Assembly (NCBI RefSeq): GCF_024666595.1
Contig: NZ_CP088296.1
Coordinates: 124,001 to 188,000 of the forward strand
DNA from: Sphingomonas sp. J315
Lineage (GTDB): Bacteria > Pseudomonadota > Alphaproteobacteria > Sphingomonadales > Sphingomonadaceae
Length of the DNA: 64,000 nt
Reading direction: 5' to 3'
Both the position numbers and the translations under genes were made by a program. The notes under the pieces were generated by a model. That model saw only the letters and a program-made list of their open reading frames with translations. It did no database searches and was not told the DNA's origin. Positions 1 through 9,279 of the stretch are shown piece by piece. Each line of letters opens with the position of its first letter. The stretch's first letter is position 1.

Positions 1-263
1 ATGACAGCGGGCGCTGGTATCTGGTCACCGCCTGCCGAAACTGCCCCGACGATCTGGCTTCCGTGATCGAAGCAGCACGCGACGCTCCGACGCTTGGGGA
101 GCGCGCCCGCCGCATCGCGGAGGCCGACCTCGCGCTCACCGCCGCGCATCGCTATATCCCGATCGCACAACCGCTGCGCTGGTCGGTTGCGGCGCTCAGG
201 CTCAGCGCGTTCCAGACGAACCCGCGCGCCTGGCATCCGCTGACCCATCTGCGCGAGCCCTAG
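1..263 (+). CDS. C-terminal end of a family 5 ABC-transporter substrate-binding protein (partial)
   Basis: The frame is open from base 3 to a TAG at 261-263, so only about 86 C-terminal residues are present and the start lies outside the window. The tail has the run YIPIAQPLRW followed by FQTNPRAWHPL, which resembles the end of periplasmic oligopeptide/nickel-type (family 5) binding proteins, where the last strand packs against the ligand pocket. The following gene begins 11 bases after the stop, so the two may be co-transcribed. Family assignment rests on a short tail only. Confidence 0.55.
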   Translation, partial: DSGRWYLVTACRNCPDDLASVIEAARDAPTLGERARRIAEADLALTAAHRYIPIAQPLRWSVAALRLSAFQTNPRAWHPLTHLREP

Positions 264-273
264 GAGGACTGAC

Positions 274-690
274 GTGGCCAAGGCGACCCGCATGCAACGC
301 ACCCCCGACGCCTTCCCGATCGGCCGAGATCCCCATTCGGTGCGCCAGCGGGTCACCGCGATGGAGAAACTGCTCGAACGCAGCTTCACCATCCCCGGGA
401 CGCGCCAGACCGTCGGCCTCGACGCTCTGATCGGCCTGATTCCGGTCGGCGGAGACGTGATCGCGGCCGCGATGGGCCTCTACATGATGTGGGAAGCGCG
501 CAATATCGGCATGTCGCGCGGCGCGATGCTGCGGATGGCCGGCAATGTCGGGTTCGACTGGCTGATCGGCCTGATCCCCGGGGTAGGCGACGTCGCCGAC
601 TTTTTCTACCGCTCCAACTCGCGCAATCTGCGGATCATCCGGCGGCACCTGGACAAGCATCACCCGGCGACCGCGACGATCGACCGATAG
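274..690 (+). CDS. DUF4112 domain membrane protein
   Basis: A 138-residue protein of the DUF4112 family, function unknown. It shows two similar glycine/proline-rich hydrophobic segments, LDALIGLIPVGGD (about residues 49-61) and DWLIGLIPGVGD (about 91-102), the paired motif typical of the family, and ends in a basic tail. The start is GTG at 274, chosen because a strong AGGAGG lies at 262-267, overlapping the stop of the preceding gene; this suggests translational coupling. No catalytic residues are recognisable. Confidence 0.8.
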   Translation: MAKATRMQRTPDAFPIGRDPHSVRQRVTAMEKLLERSFTIPGTRQTVGLDALIGLIPVGGDVIAAAMGLYMMWEARNIGMSRGAMLRMAGNVGFDWLIGLIPGVGDVADFFYRSNSRNLRIIRRHLDKHHPATATIDR

Positions 691-694
691 GCCC

Positions 695-1168
695 TCAGGC
701 GATCGGCGGCACCGGAGGCGTGCTGCTGTCGCTGTCGCTGTCACTATCGCCGCCACTGTCGCGGAACCACGCCGCGGAGTCGGGACGGAACAGCATCCAC
801 ACGGCAACCGCAGTCAGCGCGAAGGTCACGACGTTGAGCGCGACCGGAACGATCCCGACGGCCTCAAAGCCCGCGAGCGTGAACGGCAGACTAACCGCCG
901 AGAGGCCGAAGAATGCGACAATGATCCACTTCGCCACTTCACTCGCCCTACGCGCGGTGAAATACCAGAGCAGGAGCGAGAGGAAGAGCGCGAACAGGGT
1001 GAAACCGATCAGCATCGCATGGCCCATCGGTACCATCTGCGGCATCTCGGCGAATCCCGCCTCAATCGCAGCGACCTGTTTGCTCCAGCCAAGCGCGGCG
1101 TTCAGCCCCCACACCGCGATCGACGCGAGATAGGCTTGTTCGAAACGAATAATCGAATTGGGACGCAT
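695..1168 (-). CDS. Hypothetical integral membrane protein with Ser/Asp tail
   Basis: A 157-residue protein with about four hydrophobic segments: near the N-terminus, at MLIGFTLFALFLSLLLWYF, at WIIVAFFGLSAV and at VALNVVTFALTAVAVW. The C-terminus is an alternating Ser/Asp run followed by a short proline-rich end. I choose ATG at 1168 because GGGGAG lies about 10 bases upstream; a GTG at 1177 would abut that site. It follows nadC on the same strand by about 40 bases. I do not recognise the family. Confidence 0.6.
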   Translation of the reverse strand: MRPNSIIRFEQAYLASIAVWGLNAALGWSKQVAAIEAGFAEMPQMVPMGHAMLIGFTLFALFLSLLLWYFTARRASEVAKWIIVAFFGLSAVSLPFTLAGFEAVGIVPVALNVVTFALTAVAVWMLFRPDSAAWFRDSGGDSDSDSDSSTPPVPPIA

Positions 1169-1189
1169 GGTTATCACTCCCCCTGACAG

Positions 1190-1207
1190 GACGCCTTGCT
1201 AGGCGTC
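1190..1207 (-). terminator. Short hairpin at the end of nadC
   Basis: GACGCC at 1190-1195 pairs perfectly with GGCGTC at 1202-1207 across a 6-base loop. The stem overlaps the nadC stop codon. There is no T-tract, so it may be an attenuating or RNA-stabilising hairpin rather than a true terminator. Confidence 0.35.
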
Positions 1208-2052
1208 AGGCGGGGACGAAGTCCAGTCCGATATCGGCGGCAGGTGCCGATTGGGTCAGCCGTCCGACGCTGACATAGGTAACCCCGCTCGCAGCGATCG
1301 CCCCGATCGTGTCGAGCCGTACCCCGCCCGACGCCTCGGTCGGAACCCGCCCGGCGACCAGCGCCACCGCTTCGCGCAATGTCTCCGGCCCCATATTGTC
1401 GAGCAAAAGGTGGGTGGCTCCGGCTCCCAGCGCGGGTTCGATCTGGTCGATCCGGTCCACCTCGACGATGATCTCTGCGATCCCCGCACGCACCGCGCGC
1501 GCGACTGCCTCGTCCACCGATCCGGCCACCGCGATGTGGTTATCCTTGATCATCGCGGCGTCCCACAGGCCCATCCGGTGGTTCTTCGCCCCACCCATCC
1601 GCGTCGCATATTTCTCTAGCCGGCGCAGGCCCGGGATCGTCTTGCGCGTGTCGAGTAACGTGGCCCCACTGCCGGCCATCGCATCGACATAGGCGCGCGT
1701 CATCGTCGCGATACCGGAAAGGTGCTGGACGGTGTTGAGCGCCGAGCGTTCGGCGGTCAGCAACGCCCGCGCACTGCCGCGCAGCCGCATCAGATCGCTC
1801 CCGGCGGCCACCGCCTCTCCCTCCCCCCGCCAGCAGTTTGATCTCAGCCGCCGGGTCGAGCGCGCGGAAAAAGGCGGCAGCGATCGGCAGCCCCGCGACA
1901 ATCACCGCGTCACGGCTGTCCATCACGCCGTCGAACACCGCATCCGCCGGGATCACTGCGTTTGCAGTCACATCGCCCGTGCCGACATCCTCGGCCAGCG
2001 TGGCGGCGACAAAGCCGTCCAGATCGAACCCGGCAAGTTGAAAGGCGGACAT
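1206..2052 (-). CDS. nadC: Nicotinate-nucleotide pyrophosphorylase (carboxylating), frameshifted
   Basis: Quinolinate phosphoribosyltransferase: converts quinolinate and PRPP to nicotinate mononucleotide in de novo NAD synthesis. The N-terminal part carries EDVGTGDVT; the C-terminal part carries NTVQHLSGIAT, TRKTIPGLR and KDNHIA, all hallmarks of the family. The two parts are in different frames. The break is at a run of six C (1823-1828); removing one base joins LLAGEGEAVAAG into a continuous protein of about 281 residues, normal for NadC. The start at 2052 has AGGAG a few bases upstream. nadA, the preceding pathway step, lies at 9.3 kb; nadB is not in the window. The indel is probably a sequencing error, since every motif is intact. 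Confidence 0.9.
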
Positions 2053-2191
2053 TGCAACTCCTGAACCCATTTCCCCGCCGCCTACCGCCCCTCCCTGTCC
2101 GGTTCAATCTCGGACGCTTTCAGGCGAACCCGTTGTCATGCGCGACGCTGCCCCCTATCTCCCGGGCGAAACAGATTAGGGGTGACGCAGG

Positions 2192-2515
2192 ATGACGACC
2201 TTCGATGATCGCGAGCGCGCGTTCGAGGCTAAATTTGCCCGGGACGAGGAAATGGCGTTCCGCGTGACAGCGCGCCGCAACCGCCTGCTTGGGCAGTGGG
2301 CGGCGGCGCAGATGGCGCTGACCCCCGAAGAGACCGACGCCTATGCCAAGGCGGTCGTCCAGGCCGATTTCGAGGAATCGGGAGACGAGGACGTGATACG
2401 CAAGCTGATGGGCGATCTCACTGCTGCAGGCATCGAAGTCGACGACGCCGTGGTGCGAAAGGCGGTCGAGGAGATGACCGTCGAGGCGCGCCGCCAGTTG
2501 ATCGAGGCGCAGTAA
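2192..2515 (+). CDS. DUF1476 protein (F1-ATPase inhibitor zeta-subunit family)
   Basis: A 107-residue, charged, helix-rich protein starting with TTFDDRERAFEAKFARDEE, the signature N-terminus of DUF1476. In Paracoccus denitrificans this family is the zeta subunit that inhibits ATP hydrolysis by the F1FO ATP synthase by inserting its N-terminal segment into F1. The length matches the family. It is the first gene of a tight run with bolA (2 bases between) and grxD. The ATPase role is inferred from the family, not from local context. Confidence 0.85.
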   Translation: MTTFDDRERAFEAKFARDEEMAFRVTARRNRLLGQWAAAQMALTPEETDAYAKAVVQADFEESGDEDVIRKLMGDLTAAGIEVDDAVVRKAVEEMTVEARRQLIEAQ

Positions 2516-2517
2516 CA

Positions 2518-2760
2518 ATGCCGATGGCGGCCGAAGAGATCGAGGCGCTGATCCGCGCCGGCATCCCCGATGCGGCGGTGGAAATCACCGACCTTGCCGG
2601 GGACGGCGATCATTATGCCGCCCGCGTCACCAGTGAGAGTTTCCGGGGGCTGCCGCGCATCCGGCAGCACCAGGCTGTGTACGCCGCGCTCGGCGGTCGG
2701 ATGGGGGGCGTTCTCCACGCGCTTCAGTTGACCACCGCAGTTCCGGCAGGGAGCGAATGA
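2518..2760 (+). CDS. BolA family protein
   Basis: An 80-residue BolA-fold protein. It has the family core: an N-terminal helix (EEIEALIRAGIPDA), a strand (VEITDLAGDGDHYAARV) and the RLPRIRQHQAVYAAL-type helix with a histidine of the kind that helps bind a [2Fe-2S] cluster with CGFS glutaredoxins. The start at 2518 is 2 bases after the DUF1476 stop. It overlaps grxD by 4 bases (ATGA). This conserved pairing points to a BolA-Grx complex acting in iron-sulfur cluster trafficking. Confidence 0.88.
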   Translation: MPMAAEEIEALIRAGIPDAAVEITDLAGDGDHYAARVTSESFRGLPRIRQHQAVYAALGGRMGGVLHALQLTTAVPAGSE

Positions 2761-3092
2761 CCATGACCGACGATTCCAACGCCCGCATCCAGTCCCTCGT
2801 CGATTCGAACGCAGTTCTGCTGTTCATGAAGGGTACGCCCCTGTTCCCGCAGTGCGGCTTTTCGAATCGCGCGGTGTCGATCCTCACCCATCTTGGCGTC
2901 GAATTCGAAAGCGTCGATGTGCTCCAGGATCAGGAGGTGCGGCAGGGCATCAAGGCATTCTCCGACTGGCCGACCATCCCCCAGCTTTACATAAAGGGGG
3001 AGTTCATCGGCGGTTCGGATATCATGATGGAAATGTATGAGAGCGGGGAGCTCTCGCAACTTCTCCAGGAGAAGGGCGTTTCGGCCTCGTAA
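2757..3092 (+). CDS. grxD: Monothiol glutaredoxin, CGFS type (Grx4)
   Basis: A 111-residue monothiol glutaredoxin. The active site PQCGFSNRA is visible around residue 33, followed by the TIPQLYIKGEFIGGSDI segment that forms the glutathione-binding groove (WPTIPQ, cis-proline) and the GG-D motif. Such proteins bind a [2Fe-2S] cluster with glutathione and pass it to acceptors or to BolA. The start ATG overlaps the bolA stop; a second ATG at 2763 is possible. Confidence 0.93.
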   Translation: MTMTDDSNARIQSLVDSNAVLLFMKGTPLFPQCGFSNRAVSILTHLGVEFESVDVLQDQEVRQGIKAFSDWPTIPQLYIKGEFIGGSDIMMEMYESGELSQLLQEKGVSAS

Positions 3093-3121
3093 CGGGGGGT
3101 TGAAGATCGAGTAAAGAACCT

Positions 3122-4443
3122 ATGTTCGTACAGTCTTTTGCTGCCGCGCCCGACGCGGTGGCTGGGGATCATGCGTCCCTGTTGATCTGCGACCTTACTC
3201 AAAGCTATTCGCCGGCTGGCGGTGGTGGCATCAGCACTTATCTGCGTGAAAAGCGCGACTATGTGCTCAACCACACGCCGCACCAACTGTTGCAGATCGT
3301 GCCGGGACCGGAGGATCGGGTCACGGTCAATGGACGCCACATCTTCGCGGAAGTCGGGGCCGCTCCGGTCCGCGGAAGTCCGAACTATCGCTTCATCCTC
3401 CGGACCGGCGCGGTACGGGATCTGCTGGCGCAGTACCGGCCCGACATCATCGAATCGCTCTGCCCCTGGGTGCTCCCCTGGACCGCGATCAACCACCGCC
3501 GCGACTTCCCGGAGACCGCACTGGTCGCGGGATATCGCACAGATTTCCCCAATGCCCATGTCCACCGCGTCGTCGAGGCGAAGGCGGGACGGCTGGCGGC
3601 AGACTTCATGCGCGTGCTCGCCTATGGCTATGCGGAGGTTACCTATCGCGAATTCGATCGCGTCTATACCCTGAGCGAGGACGCCCGGACGACCCTCGCC
3701 CGCAAGACGATCACGCGAACCGATGTGATGCCGCTGGGTGTCGATACAAGCCTGTTCAGCCCCGTGCGCCGCGACCCCGCATTTCGCGCTGAGCTCGGCC
3801 TGCCGGGCGACGGACCGCTGCTCGCCTATGCGGGCCGCATCGACAATGAAAAGCGCGCCGATCGCCTGGTCGATATGTTCCGCCGCCTCCCCGCCGACCT
3901 CGGCGCAGCGATGGTGATGATCGGCGACGGCAAGCTGCGGCATCGCCTCGCGCGCGAGGCGAGCGATCTGCCGATCGCGTTCATCGGCTTCGAGAAGGAC
4001 CGCGAAGAACTCGCCCGTGCGCTTGCCTCGTCCGACATCTATGTCTCGGCGATGGCGGACGAGACGTTCGGCATATCGGTGCTGGAGGCACAGTCCTGCG
4101 GGCTTCCTGTCGTTGGCGTTGCGAGCGGGGCGATGCCGGACCGCGTCCCCCCGGTCTCGGCCTGCTCGGCCCGGTCGATGATACGGCGGTGATGGCGGTC
4201 AATGTCGTAAAACTGTGGGAAGACGGAGCGCAACTGATCGGCGCGCGCGCCCGCGCGATGGTGGTTGACCTTTATGGCTGGGACCGAACCTTCGACCGGC
4301 TGTTCAACGAGATTTACCCCATGGCGCTGTCCCGTGCCGCCGAGCGGCTTGAAGAGGACGGGACCCGAATATTTCGCCGCCGTCGGCGCAGGGACGGCAG
4401 CCCGGTGGACTATGCCGTCGCCAGAACGGGAAAGGGCGGGTGA
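3122..4443 (+). CDS. Glycosyltransferase (GT4-like, group 1), frameshifted
   Basis: A GT-B glycosyltransferase of about 440 residues. The N-terminal donor-independent half begins at LLICDLTQSYSPAGGGGIS; the C-terminal half has LLAYAGRIDNEKRADRLV, MVMIGDGKLR, the acidic ETFGISVLEAQSCGLPVV motif and GAMPDR. The frame breaks at a run of six C (4147-4152); adding one base gives PPGLGLLGPVDDTAVMAV and continues to the stop at 4441-4443. The last 30 residues are unusually arginine-rich, and another frame there reads EYFAAVGAG, so a second indel near 4370 is possible. It lies 29 bases after grxD but is functionally unrelated. The sugar substrate cannot be told. Confidence 0.8.
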
Positions 4444-4461
4444 CCCGAAAGCCACCCGCCC
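4434..4461 (+). terminator. GC-rich hairpin after the glycosyltransferase
   Basis: GGGCGGGT at 4434-4441 pairs with ACCCGCCC at 4454-4461, overlapping the stop codon. No T-run follows, so termination strength is uncertain. The rest of 4462-4655 holds no gene that I can see. Confidence 0.45.
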
Positions 4462-4655
4462 CTGAAGCGTCACACAAGGGTGAACACATATGCCCGAATA
4501 GTTGCATCGCCCGTGCCAATTCGGATGAAGCGCGCAATCCCGCGCGACACGATAGTTAATATGATTTAGCCCTTTGTCAGGCTGTCAGATTTCCCGACAC
4601 CGCCCACCGCGCCCGTCCGCTTCCTGAACGCCATTCATCATCCGTTCAGCCCCTT

Positions 4656-4692
4656 GACTACAGATGTGATCGTAACGATTACACCCGTAGTC
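4656..4692 (+). promoter_or_regulatory. Operator-like 37-bp dyad and promoter for blaI-M56
   Basis: Two concentric inverted repeats share the centre 4674: an outer pair GACTAC (4656-4661) / GTAGTC (4687-4692), and an inner near-perfect 19-mer TGTGATCGTAACGATTACA (4665-4683). A -35-like TTGACT (4654-4659) overlaps the left edge and a weak -10 (GATTAC, 4677-4682) lies 17 bases on, inside the dyad. BlaI/MecI repressors bind ACTACA-n2-TGTAGT-type dyads and repress their own operon, so this is the expected autoregulatory operator, 14 bases before the blaI start. Confidence 0.7.
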
Positions 4693-4705
4693 AGAGAGGG
4701 AAGCG

Positions 4706-5074
4706 ATGACCGAGCGAATCAGCGATGCCGAGCACGCCGTGATGGAAGTCCTGTGGGACGAATCGCCACTGGCCGCGCAGGACGTGGTGGAGCGGGTCGA
4801 TCCGTCGCGTGGCTGGAGCGCCAACACGGTCAAGACATTGCTCGGTCGGTTGCTCGCCAAGAACGTCATCGCCGCCGACGAGGATGGCCGTCGCTACCAG
4901 TATCGCCCGCTGGTCGAGCGTGGCGACTATGTCGAAGGTGAATCGCGCCGTCTGATCGACCGGCTGTTCGGCGGCAAGCTGACCCCGCTGGTCGCCCATC
5001 TCGCCGAACGCGATGCACTGACCGATCAGGACATCGCCGAGATCGAAGCCCTGCTGAAGGAGATCAAGCAATGA
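4706..5074 (+). CDS. BlaI/MecI/CopY family transcriptional repressor
   Basis: A 122-residue winged-helix repressor: ISDAEHAVMEVLWDESPLAAQDVVERV (helices 1-2), then the recognition helix WSANTVKTLLGRLLAKN and the wing RRYQYRPLV, followed by a C-terminal dimerisation helix region. In this family DNA release follows cleavage by a cognate M56 membrane protease, and such a gene follows directly with a 4-base ATGA overlap. A concentric dyad sits just upstream. The regulon beyond this operon cannot be told; no beta-lactamase gene is adjacent. Confidence 0.92.
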   Translation: MTERISDAEHAVMEVLWDESPLAAQDVVERVDPSRGWSANTVKTLLGRLLAKNVIAADEDGRRYQYRPLVERGDYVEGESRRLIDRLFGGKLTPLVAHLAERDALTDQDIAEIEALLKEIKQ

Positions 5075-6662
5075 TCGCCTGGATGGTTGAGACCTGCATC
5101 GCCACCACGCTGCTGATGCTGCTGGTCCTCGCGATCCGCAAACCGGTACGCGAACAGTTCGGGCCGAATATCGCCTATGCGCTGTGGCTGTTGCCGGTGC
5201 TGCGGCTGCTGATCCCGCCGCTGCCCGGTGCGTGGAGCTTCACCGATCTGCTCCGTGGCCTGACCGGCAGCGTGCAATCCGCCTCCGCGGATCCCGCTAC
5301 GACCCAGGCGATCATCGATCAGGCGCTCGTCCAGGCACAGTTGGAACTTGCCGGCGGAACGACCGCCACCGTTACCGAAACGACAGTCGTGACGTCGAGC
5401 GCCCCGAGCCTGCTGCTCATTATCGGCGCGATCTGGGCAGCAGGGGCGCTCGCCTTTTTGCTCTGGCACATCGTCTCGCATACCCGCTTTTGCGCCAATC
5501 TGATGCGCAAGGCCGAGATCCGCCGCACCGTCGCGGAAGGCCGCGTCCATGTCATTGAAACGGATGCCGCGACCGGCCCGCTCGCCTTCGGCATCTGGCG
5601 CAAATACGTAGCCTTCCCGCGCGATTTCGCCGAGCGCTACGATCCGGTCGAGCGCAACCTCGCGCTCGCCCATGAACTCGGGCACCACCTTCGGGGTGAC
5701 CTGATCGCCAACTGGGTCGCGCTGGTCGTGCTCGCGATCCATTGGTTCAACCCGGTCGCATGGCGGGCGTTCCGCGCCTTTCGCGCCGATCAGGAACTGG
5801 CCTGTGACGCCCTTGTGCTCTCAGGCCGCGCACCGGCGCTGCGCCATGCCTATGGCCGCGCCATCGTCAAGTCCGCGCATGGGGGTGCGGTCTCGGCGGC
5901 ATGCCACTTACACACTGTCAACGAACTCAAGGGGAGGCTCAAAATGCTCTCGAAACATAATCCCAAGTCGCGCGCCCGGATCACCGCAGGCGTCACCGGC
6001 GCCATCGCGCTGACCCTCACGGGGCTCGCGCTCACCGCCTCGGGCGCGGGTGCTGCCGTGACCCAGGCCGATGCGCCGACGCCGCCCGCAGCACCTGTGG
6101 CTCCTGCTGCACCCGCCGCTGTTGCTGCAATCCAGGCGCCCGATGCGCCCGCCGCGCCGGAAGCGCCCGAAGCCACCAAGGAAAAGCGCGTCCATCGCAT
6201 CGTGATGGTCGAGCGCAAGGACGGCAAGGACAAGGACGGCAAGGGCACAAAGGCCGAAACCCGCGTCATCCGCCTGAAGGGCGATGGCAAGGACTTCGTC
6301 TGGACCGGTGACATGGATATCGACGTCAAGTCGATGAAGTGCGGCGGATCGAAGGATGACGAGGTCAAGGTAGAGACGCGCGACGGCGACAAGCGCAAGA
6401 TCGTGATCTGCACCGATCGTATCGAAATGCGCGCCGCCGCCGCTGCCGACAAGGCCAAGGGTGCCGAGGCCATCGCTGCCCGCGCCAAGGTCATGGCGAT
6501 CGCCAGCGCTGACATGGGCAAGCGTCACGCGCTGATGGGGCTCAAGATGGCCCGCCGCTCGATCGAGGCGCAGACCGAACTCAGTGCCGAGCAAAAGGCC
6601 AATGCGCTCAAAAGGGCATCGACGACGCGATGCGCGAGCTGGAAGGGGCCGACAAGGACTGA
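5071..6662 (+). CDS. M56 family membrane metallopeptidase (BlaR1-like protease without sensor domain), frameshifted near end
   Basis: An integral membrane zinc protease. Hydrophobic helices lie at about residues 2-20, 30-50 and 110-130; the zinc motif HELGH is at about residues 201-205, followed by the ANWVALVVLAIHWFNPVAWRAF helix and the DQELACDALVL motif (third ligand E). After a further membrane segment (TAGVTGAIALTLTGLALTA) comes an Ala/Pro-rich linker and a Lys/Asp/Arg-rich periplasmic tail; the penicillin-binding sensor of classical BlaR1 is absent. A 1-base deletion in AAAA (6610-6613) disrupts the last 16 codons; restoring it gives KKGIDDAMRELEGADKD and a TGA at 6660-6662. Its likely job is to cleave the adjacent BlaI-type repressor on an envelope signal; the inducer is unknown. 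Confidence 0.85.
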
Positions 6663-6807
6663 TCGCGAAGCGGACCATCGCGCGGCGAGCCCATCACTGC
6701 GCGATGTCTCCACCAGGGCCGGCCGCGTCCCCCTTCACGCGGCCGGCCCGTTCGCGTGCGCAGTGTTCGGGGTTGTGCCAACCACAAGGAACCGCCATTT
6801 CTGACGC

Positions 6808-7665
6808 ATGGATGACGCGGCAACCGGCGTGGCGATGCAGCTCGAACCGCTAGTGGCACGGCTGCTGGCGGCGAACCCTTCCCCGTTCACCTATACCGGC
6901 ACGCAGACCTATCTCGTCGGCACCAGCGACCTTGCGGTGATCGATCCCGGCCCCGACCTCCCCGCGCATCTCGCCGCGCTCACTGCCGCGATTGCCGACC
7001 GTCCGGTTCGCGCCATCATGTGTACCCATACCCATCGCGATCACAGCCCGGCGAGCCGCCCGCTCGCCGCTGCGACCGGTGCGCCGATCATCGGCTGTGC
7101 GCCCCTCGCGCTCGACGATGACGGCCCCCGCTCCGACGCCGCGTTCGACCGCGATTATGCGCCCGACCGCGTGCTCGCAGATGGCGAGAGCGTTTCAGGC
7201 GACGACTGGACGCTGGAGGCGGTCGCGACCCCCGGTCACACATCGAACCATCTCTGCTTCGCGCTGGGTGAGAGCGGCGCGCTGTTCACCGGCGATCACA
7301 TCATGGGCTGGTCGACCAGCGTCGTCGCCCCGCCCGATGGCGACATGGGCGCGTACATGGCCAGCCTCGACCGGCTGCTCGCCCGCGACGACCGGGTCTA
7401 TTATCCCGCGCACGGGCCAGAAGTGGCAACGCCGCACCGCCTCGTTCGCGGCATGATGGGCCATCGCAAGCAGCGCGAGGGGCAGATCTTGCGCCTGCTC
7501 GATCAACAGGTCGGCGCGATCCCAGACATGGTCGCCCGCATGTATGTCGGGCTCGACCCGCGGCTGACCGGCGCAGCGGGGCGATCGGTGCTCGCGCATC
7601 TGATCGACCTGAACAACCGCGGCATCGTCCGTGCGGAAGGAGAGATATGGACGAAAGCGGCGTAA
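6808..7665 (+). CDS. MBL-fold metallohydrolase (LACTB2/glyoxalase II-like)
   Basis: A 285-residue metallo-beta-lactamase-fold hydrolase. The metal-binding motif THTHRDH is at about residue 72, followed by TPGHTSNHLCF and FTGDHIMGW, giving the full set of His/Asp ligands for two metals. The C-terminal winged-helix-like part resembles LACTB2-type proteins. No signal peptide is present, so it is probably cytoplasmic. A second in-frame ATG at 6835 is an alternative start. It overlaps the next gene by 19 bases. The substrate cannot be predicted. Confidence 0.85.
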   Translation: MDDAATGVAMQLEPLVARLLAANPSPFTYTGTQTYLVGTSDLAVIDPGPDLPAHLAALTAAIADRPVRAIMCTHTHRDHSPASRPLAAATGAPIIGCAPLALDDDGPRSDAAFDRDYAPDRVLADGESVSGDDWTLEAVATPGHTSNHLCFALGESGALFTGDHIMGWSTSVVAPPDGDMGAYMASLDRLLARDDRVYYPAHGPEVATPHRLVRGMMGHRKQREGQILRLLDQQVGAIPDMVARMYVGLDPRLTGAAGRSVLAHLIDLNNRGIVRAEGEIWTKAA

Positions 7666-8396
7666 GGCAGCGCAGCGGACTGGCACAGGGTTGTGTCGTT
7701 GCACTTGGCATGGTGCTGGCGATGGCGCTCGCTGTGGGTGCCACGCTGTACTTCGTCGGGCGCAGCGCGTTCGACCGGCTGACGGGCGGTCCGGACCCGG
7801 TCACCGTCGCCCAGGCGAGCCTGCAAGGGCTGCGCGAACAGAACCGCCTGTCCGCCTTTGCCGCGCGCTATGTCGCCGTGGTCACCACCAGCCAGACGCG
7901 GATGGGATTTACCGCGCAAAAAACCATGATCATGCCCGGATCGGTCCGGTACGAGGTCGATCTCGGCAAGCTCAGCCAGCGCGACGTGATCTGGGACCCT
8001 GCTGCGAAGAAGCTCAGCATCGCCCTCCCCCCGCTCGAAGTCGTCGGCCCTGAGGTCGACCTCAACAATATCCGCGAATATGGCGAGGGCGGCGTGCTGA
8101 TGGCCCTCACCGACAGCGAGGAGCGACTAGACGCCGCCAATCGCGCGGCGGGACAGAAGGAACTGGTCCGCCAGGCGCGCGAACCCGCGCCGATGCGCCT
8201 CGCCCGCGACGCCACCCGCCGGGCCGTCGAGCGAAGCTTCGCGATGCCGCTGCGCGCCACCGGCATGGAGGTGACGGTCGAGGCGCTGTTCCCTGACGAG
8301 CGCAGCTCCACCGACCGCGAACGCTGGGACGTGTCCAAGTCGATCGAACAGGTGCTGCGCGAACGCGCCGAGCGTGAAGGCGACAGGACGAAATAG
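7647..8396 (+). CDS. DUF4230 domain protein, membrane-anchored
   Basis: A 249-residue protein with one N-terminal membrane segment (about residues 15-38) and then a soluble domain matching DUF4230: FAARYVAVVTTSQTRMGF, MPGSVRYEVDLGKL and a region similar to KLSIALPPLEVVGPEVD. The family is uncharacterised and usually faces the periplasm. The start overlaps the end of the hydrolase gene and has GGAGAG just upstream, so the two are translationally coupled. Confidence 0.75.
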   Translation: MDESGVRQRSGLAQGCVVALGMVLAMALAVGATLYFVGRSAFDRLTGGPDPVTVAQASLQGLREQNRLSAFAARYVAVVTTSQTRMGFTAQKTMIMPGSVRYEVDLGKLSQRDVIWDPAAKKLSIALPPLEVVGPEVDLNNIREYGEGGVLMALTDSEERLDAANRAAGQKELVRQAREPAPMRLARDATRRAVERSFAMPLRATGMEVTVEALFPDERSSTDRERWDVSKSIEQVLRERAEREGDRTK

Positions 8397-8456
8397 CTGG
8401 GAACCGGCGCGAAGCATGATATTCCTGCGCCCACAGGGTTCTTGGGGGCAGGGACA

Positions 8457-9230
8457 ATGGCAACACATGCACGATCGGGTCTGATTTCGGCGCGGGACGA
8501 CGGGTTTTTCCTGTGGGGCGGGTTCGCAATGGCCGCGATCATCGCTGCCGGCTTCACCTTCTTCGTCGTCATGGGGATTTCCAGCTTCAGCGCGCCGTGG
8601 GTTGTGCACGTGCACGCAATAATTTTCTTCGGCTGGGTAGGAATCTATGTCCTCCAGACCCTGCTCGCCACGCGCGGCAGCCTGGTCTTGCATCGCCGCC
8701 TCGGCTGGGTCGGTGCGGGCTGGCTCGCGATGATGGCGGTCGTCGGCCCGCTGGTCGCGGTCGAGGCGATCCGCCTTGGCCGCGCCGCTCCATTCTATGA
8801 GCCGGCTTTCTTCCTCGTCATGGCGCCGCTCACCGTCTGGACCTTTGTCGGCCTGTCGACCGCGGCCATCCTGATGCGGCGGCGGACCGACTGGCACAAA
8901 AGGCTGCATTTCGCCGGGATGGCGGTGCTGACCGGTCCGGGCATCGGGCGTCTGTTCCCGATGCCGTTGGTCATGCCGCACTCCGCGATCATCGAATTCG
9001 GACTGGTGATGCTCTGGCCGCTTGCCGGCATGGCGTGGGACCTGCGCAAACATGGCCGCATCCACCCCGCCTGGATCTGGGCGGTGGGCGCGATCATCGC
9101 GATGCGCGCGCTATGCAATCTGATCGCCTACAGCCCGGTCGGCCTGGCGCTGTTCGAAGCGGTGACGACCGGCCAGCCCGGCGGCGCGCTCGCGCCCTAT
9201 GCCTTCCCACCGATGCCGCCAATGGGTTGA
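8457..9230 (+). CDS. Hypothetical seven-helix-like membrane protein
   Basis: A 257-residue integral membrane protein with about seven hydrophobic segments, starting with FFLWGGFAMAAIIAAGF. Histidine-rich helix ends (VVHVHAIIFFGWVGIY, LHRRLGWVGAG, DWHKRLHFAGM) resemble DUF2306-like or heme-binding cytochrome-type membrane proteins, but I cannot assign a family firmly. I choose ATG at 8457 with the GGGGGCAGGGA purine tract upstream instead of the in-frame TTG at 8442. It stands alone between DUF4230 and nadA. Confidence 0.6.
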   Translation: MATHARSGLISARDDGFFLWGGFAMAAIIAAGFTFFVVMGISSFSAPWVVHVHAIIFFGWVGIYVLQTLLATRGSLVLHRRLGWVGAGWLAMMAVVGPLVAVEAIRLGRAAPFYEPAFFLVMAPLTVWTFVGLSTAAILMRRRTDWHKRLHFAGMAVLTGPGIGRLFPMPLVMPHSAIIEFGLVMLWPLAGMAWDLRKHGRIHPAWIWAVGAIIAMRALCNLIAYSPVGLALFEAVTTGQPGGALAPYAFPPMPPMG

Positions 9231-9279
9231 ACCGCGGAGCCGACAAGGCCATGTGAGACCCGAATCAGAGGGTCCCAGA

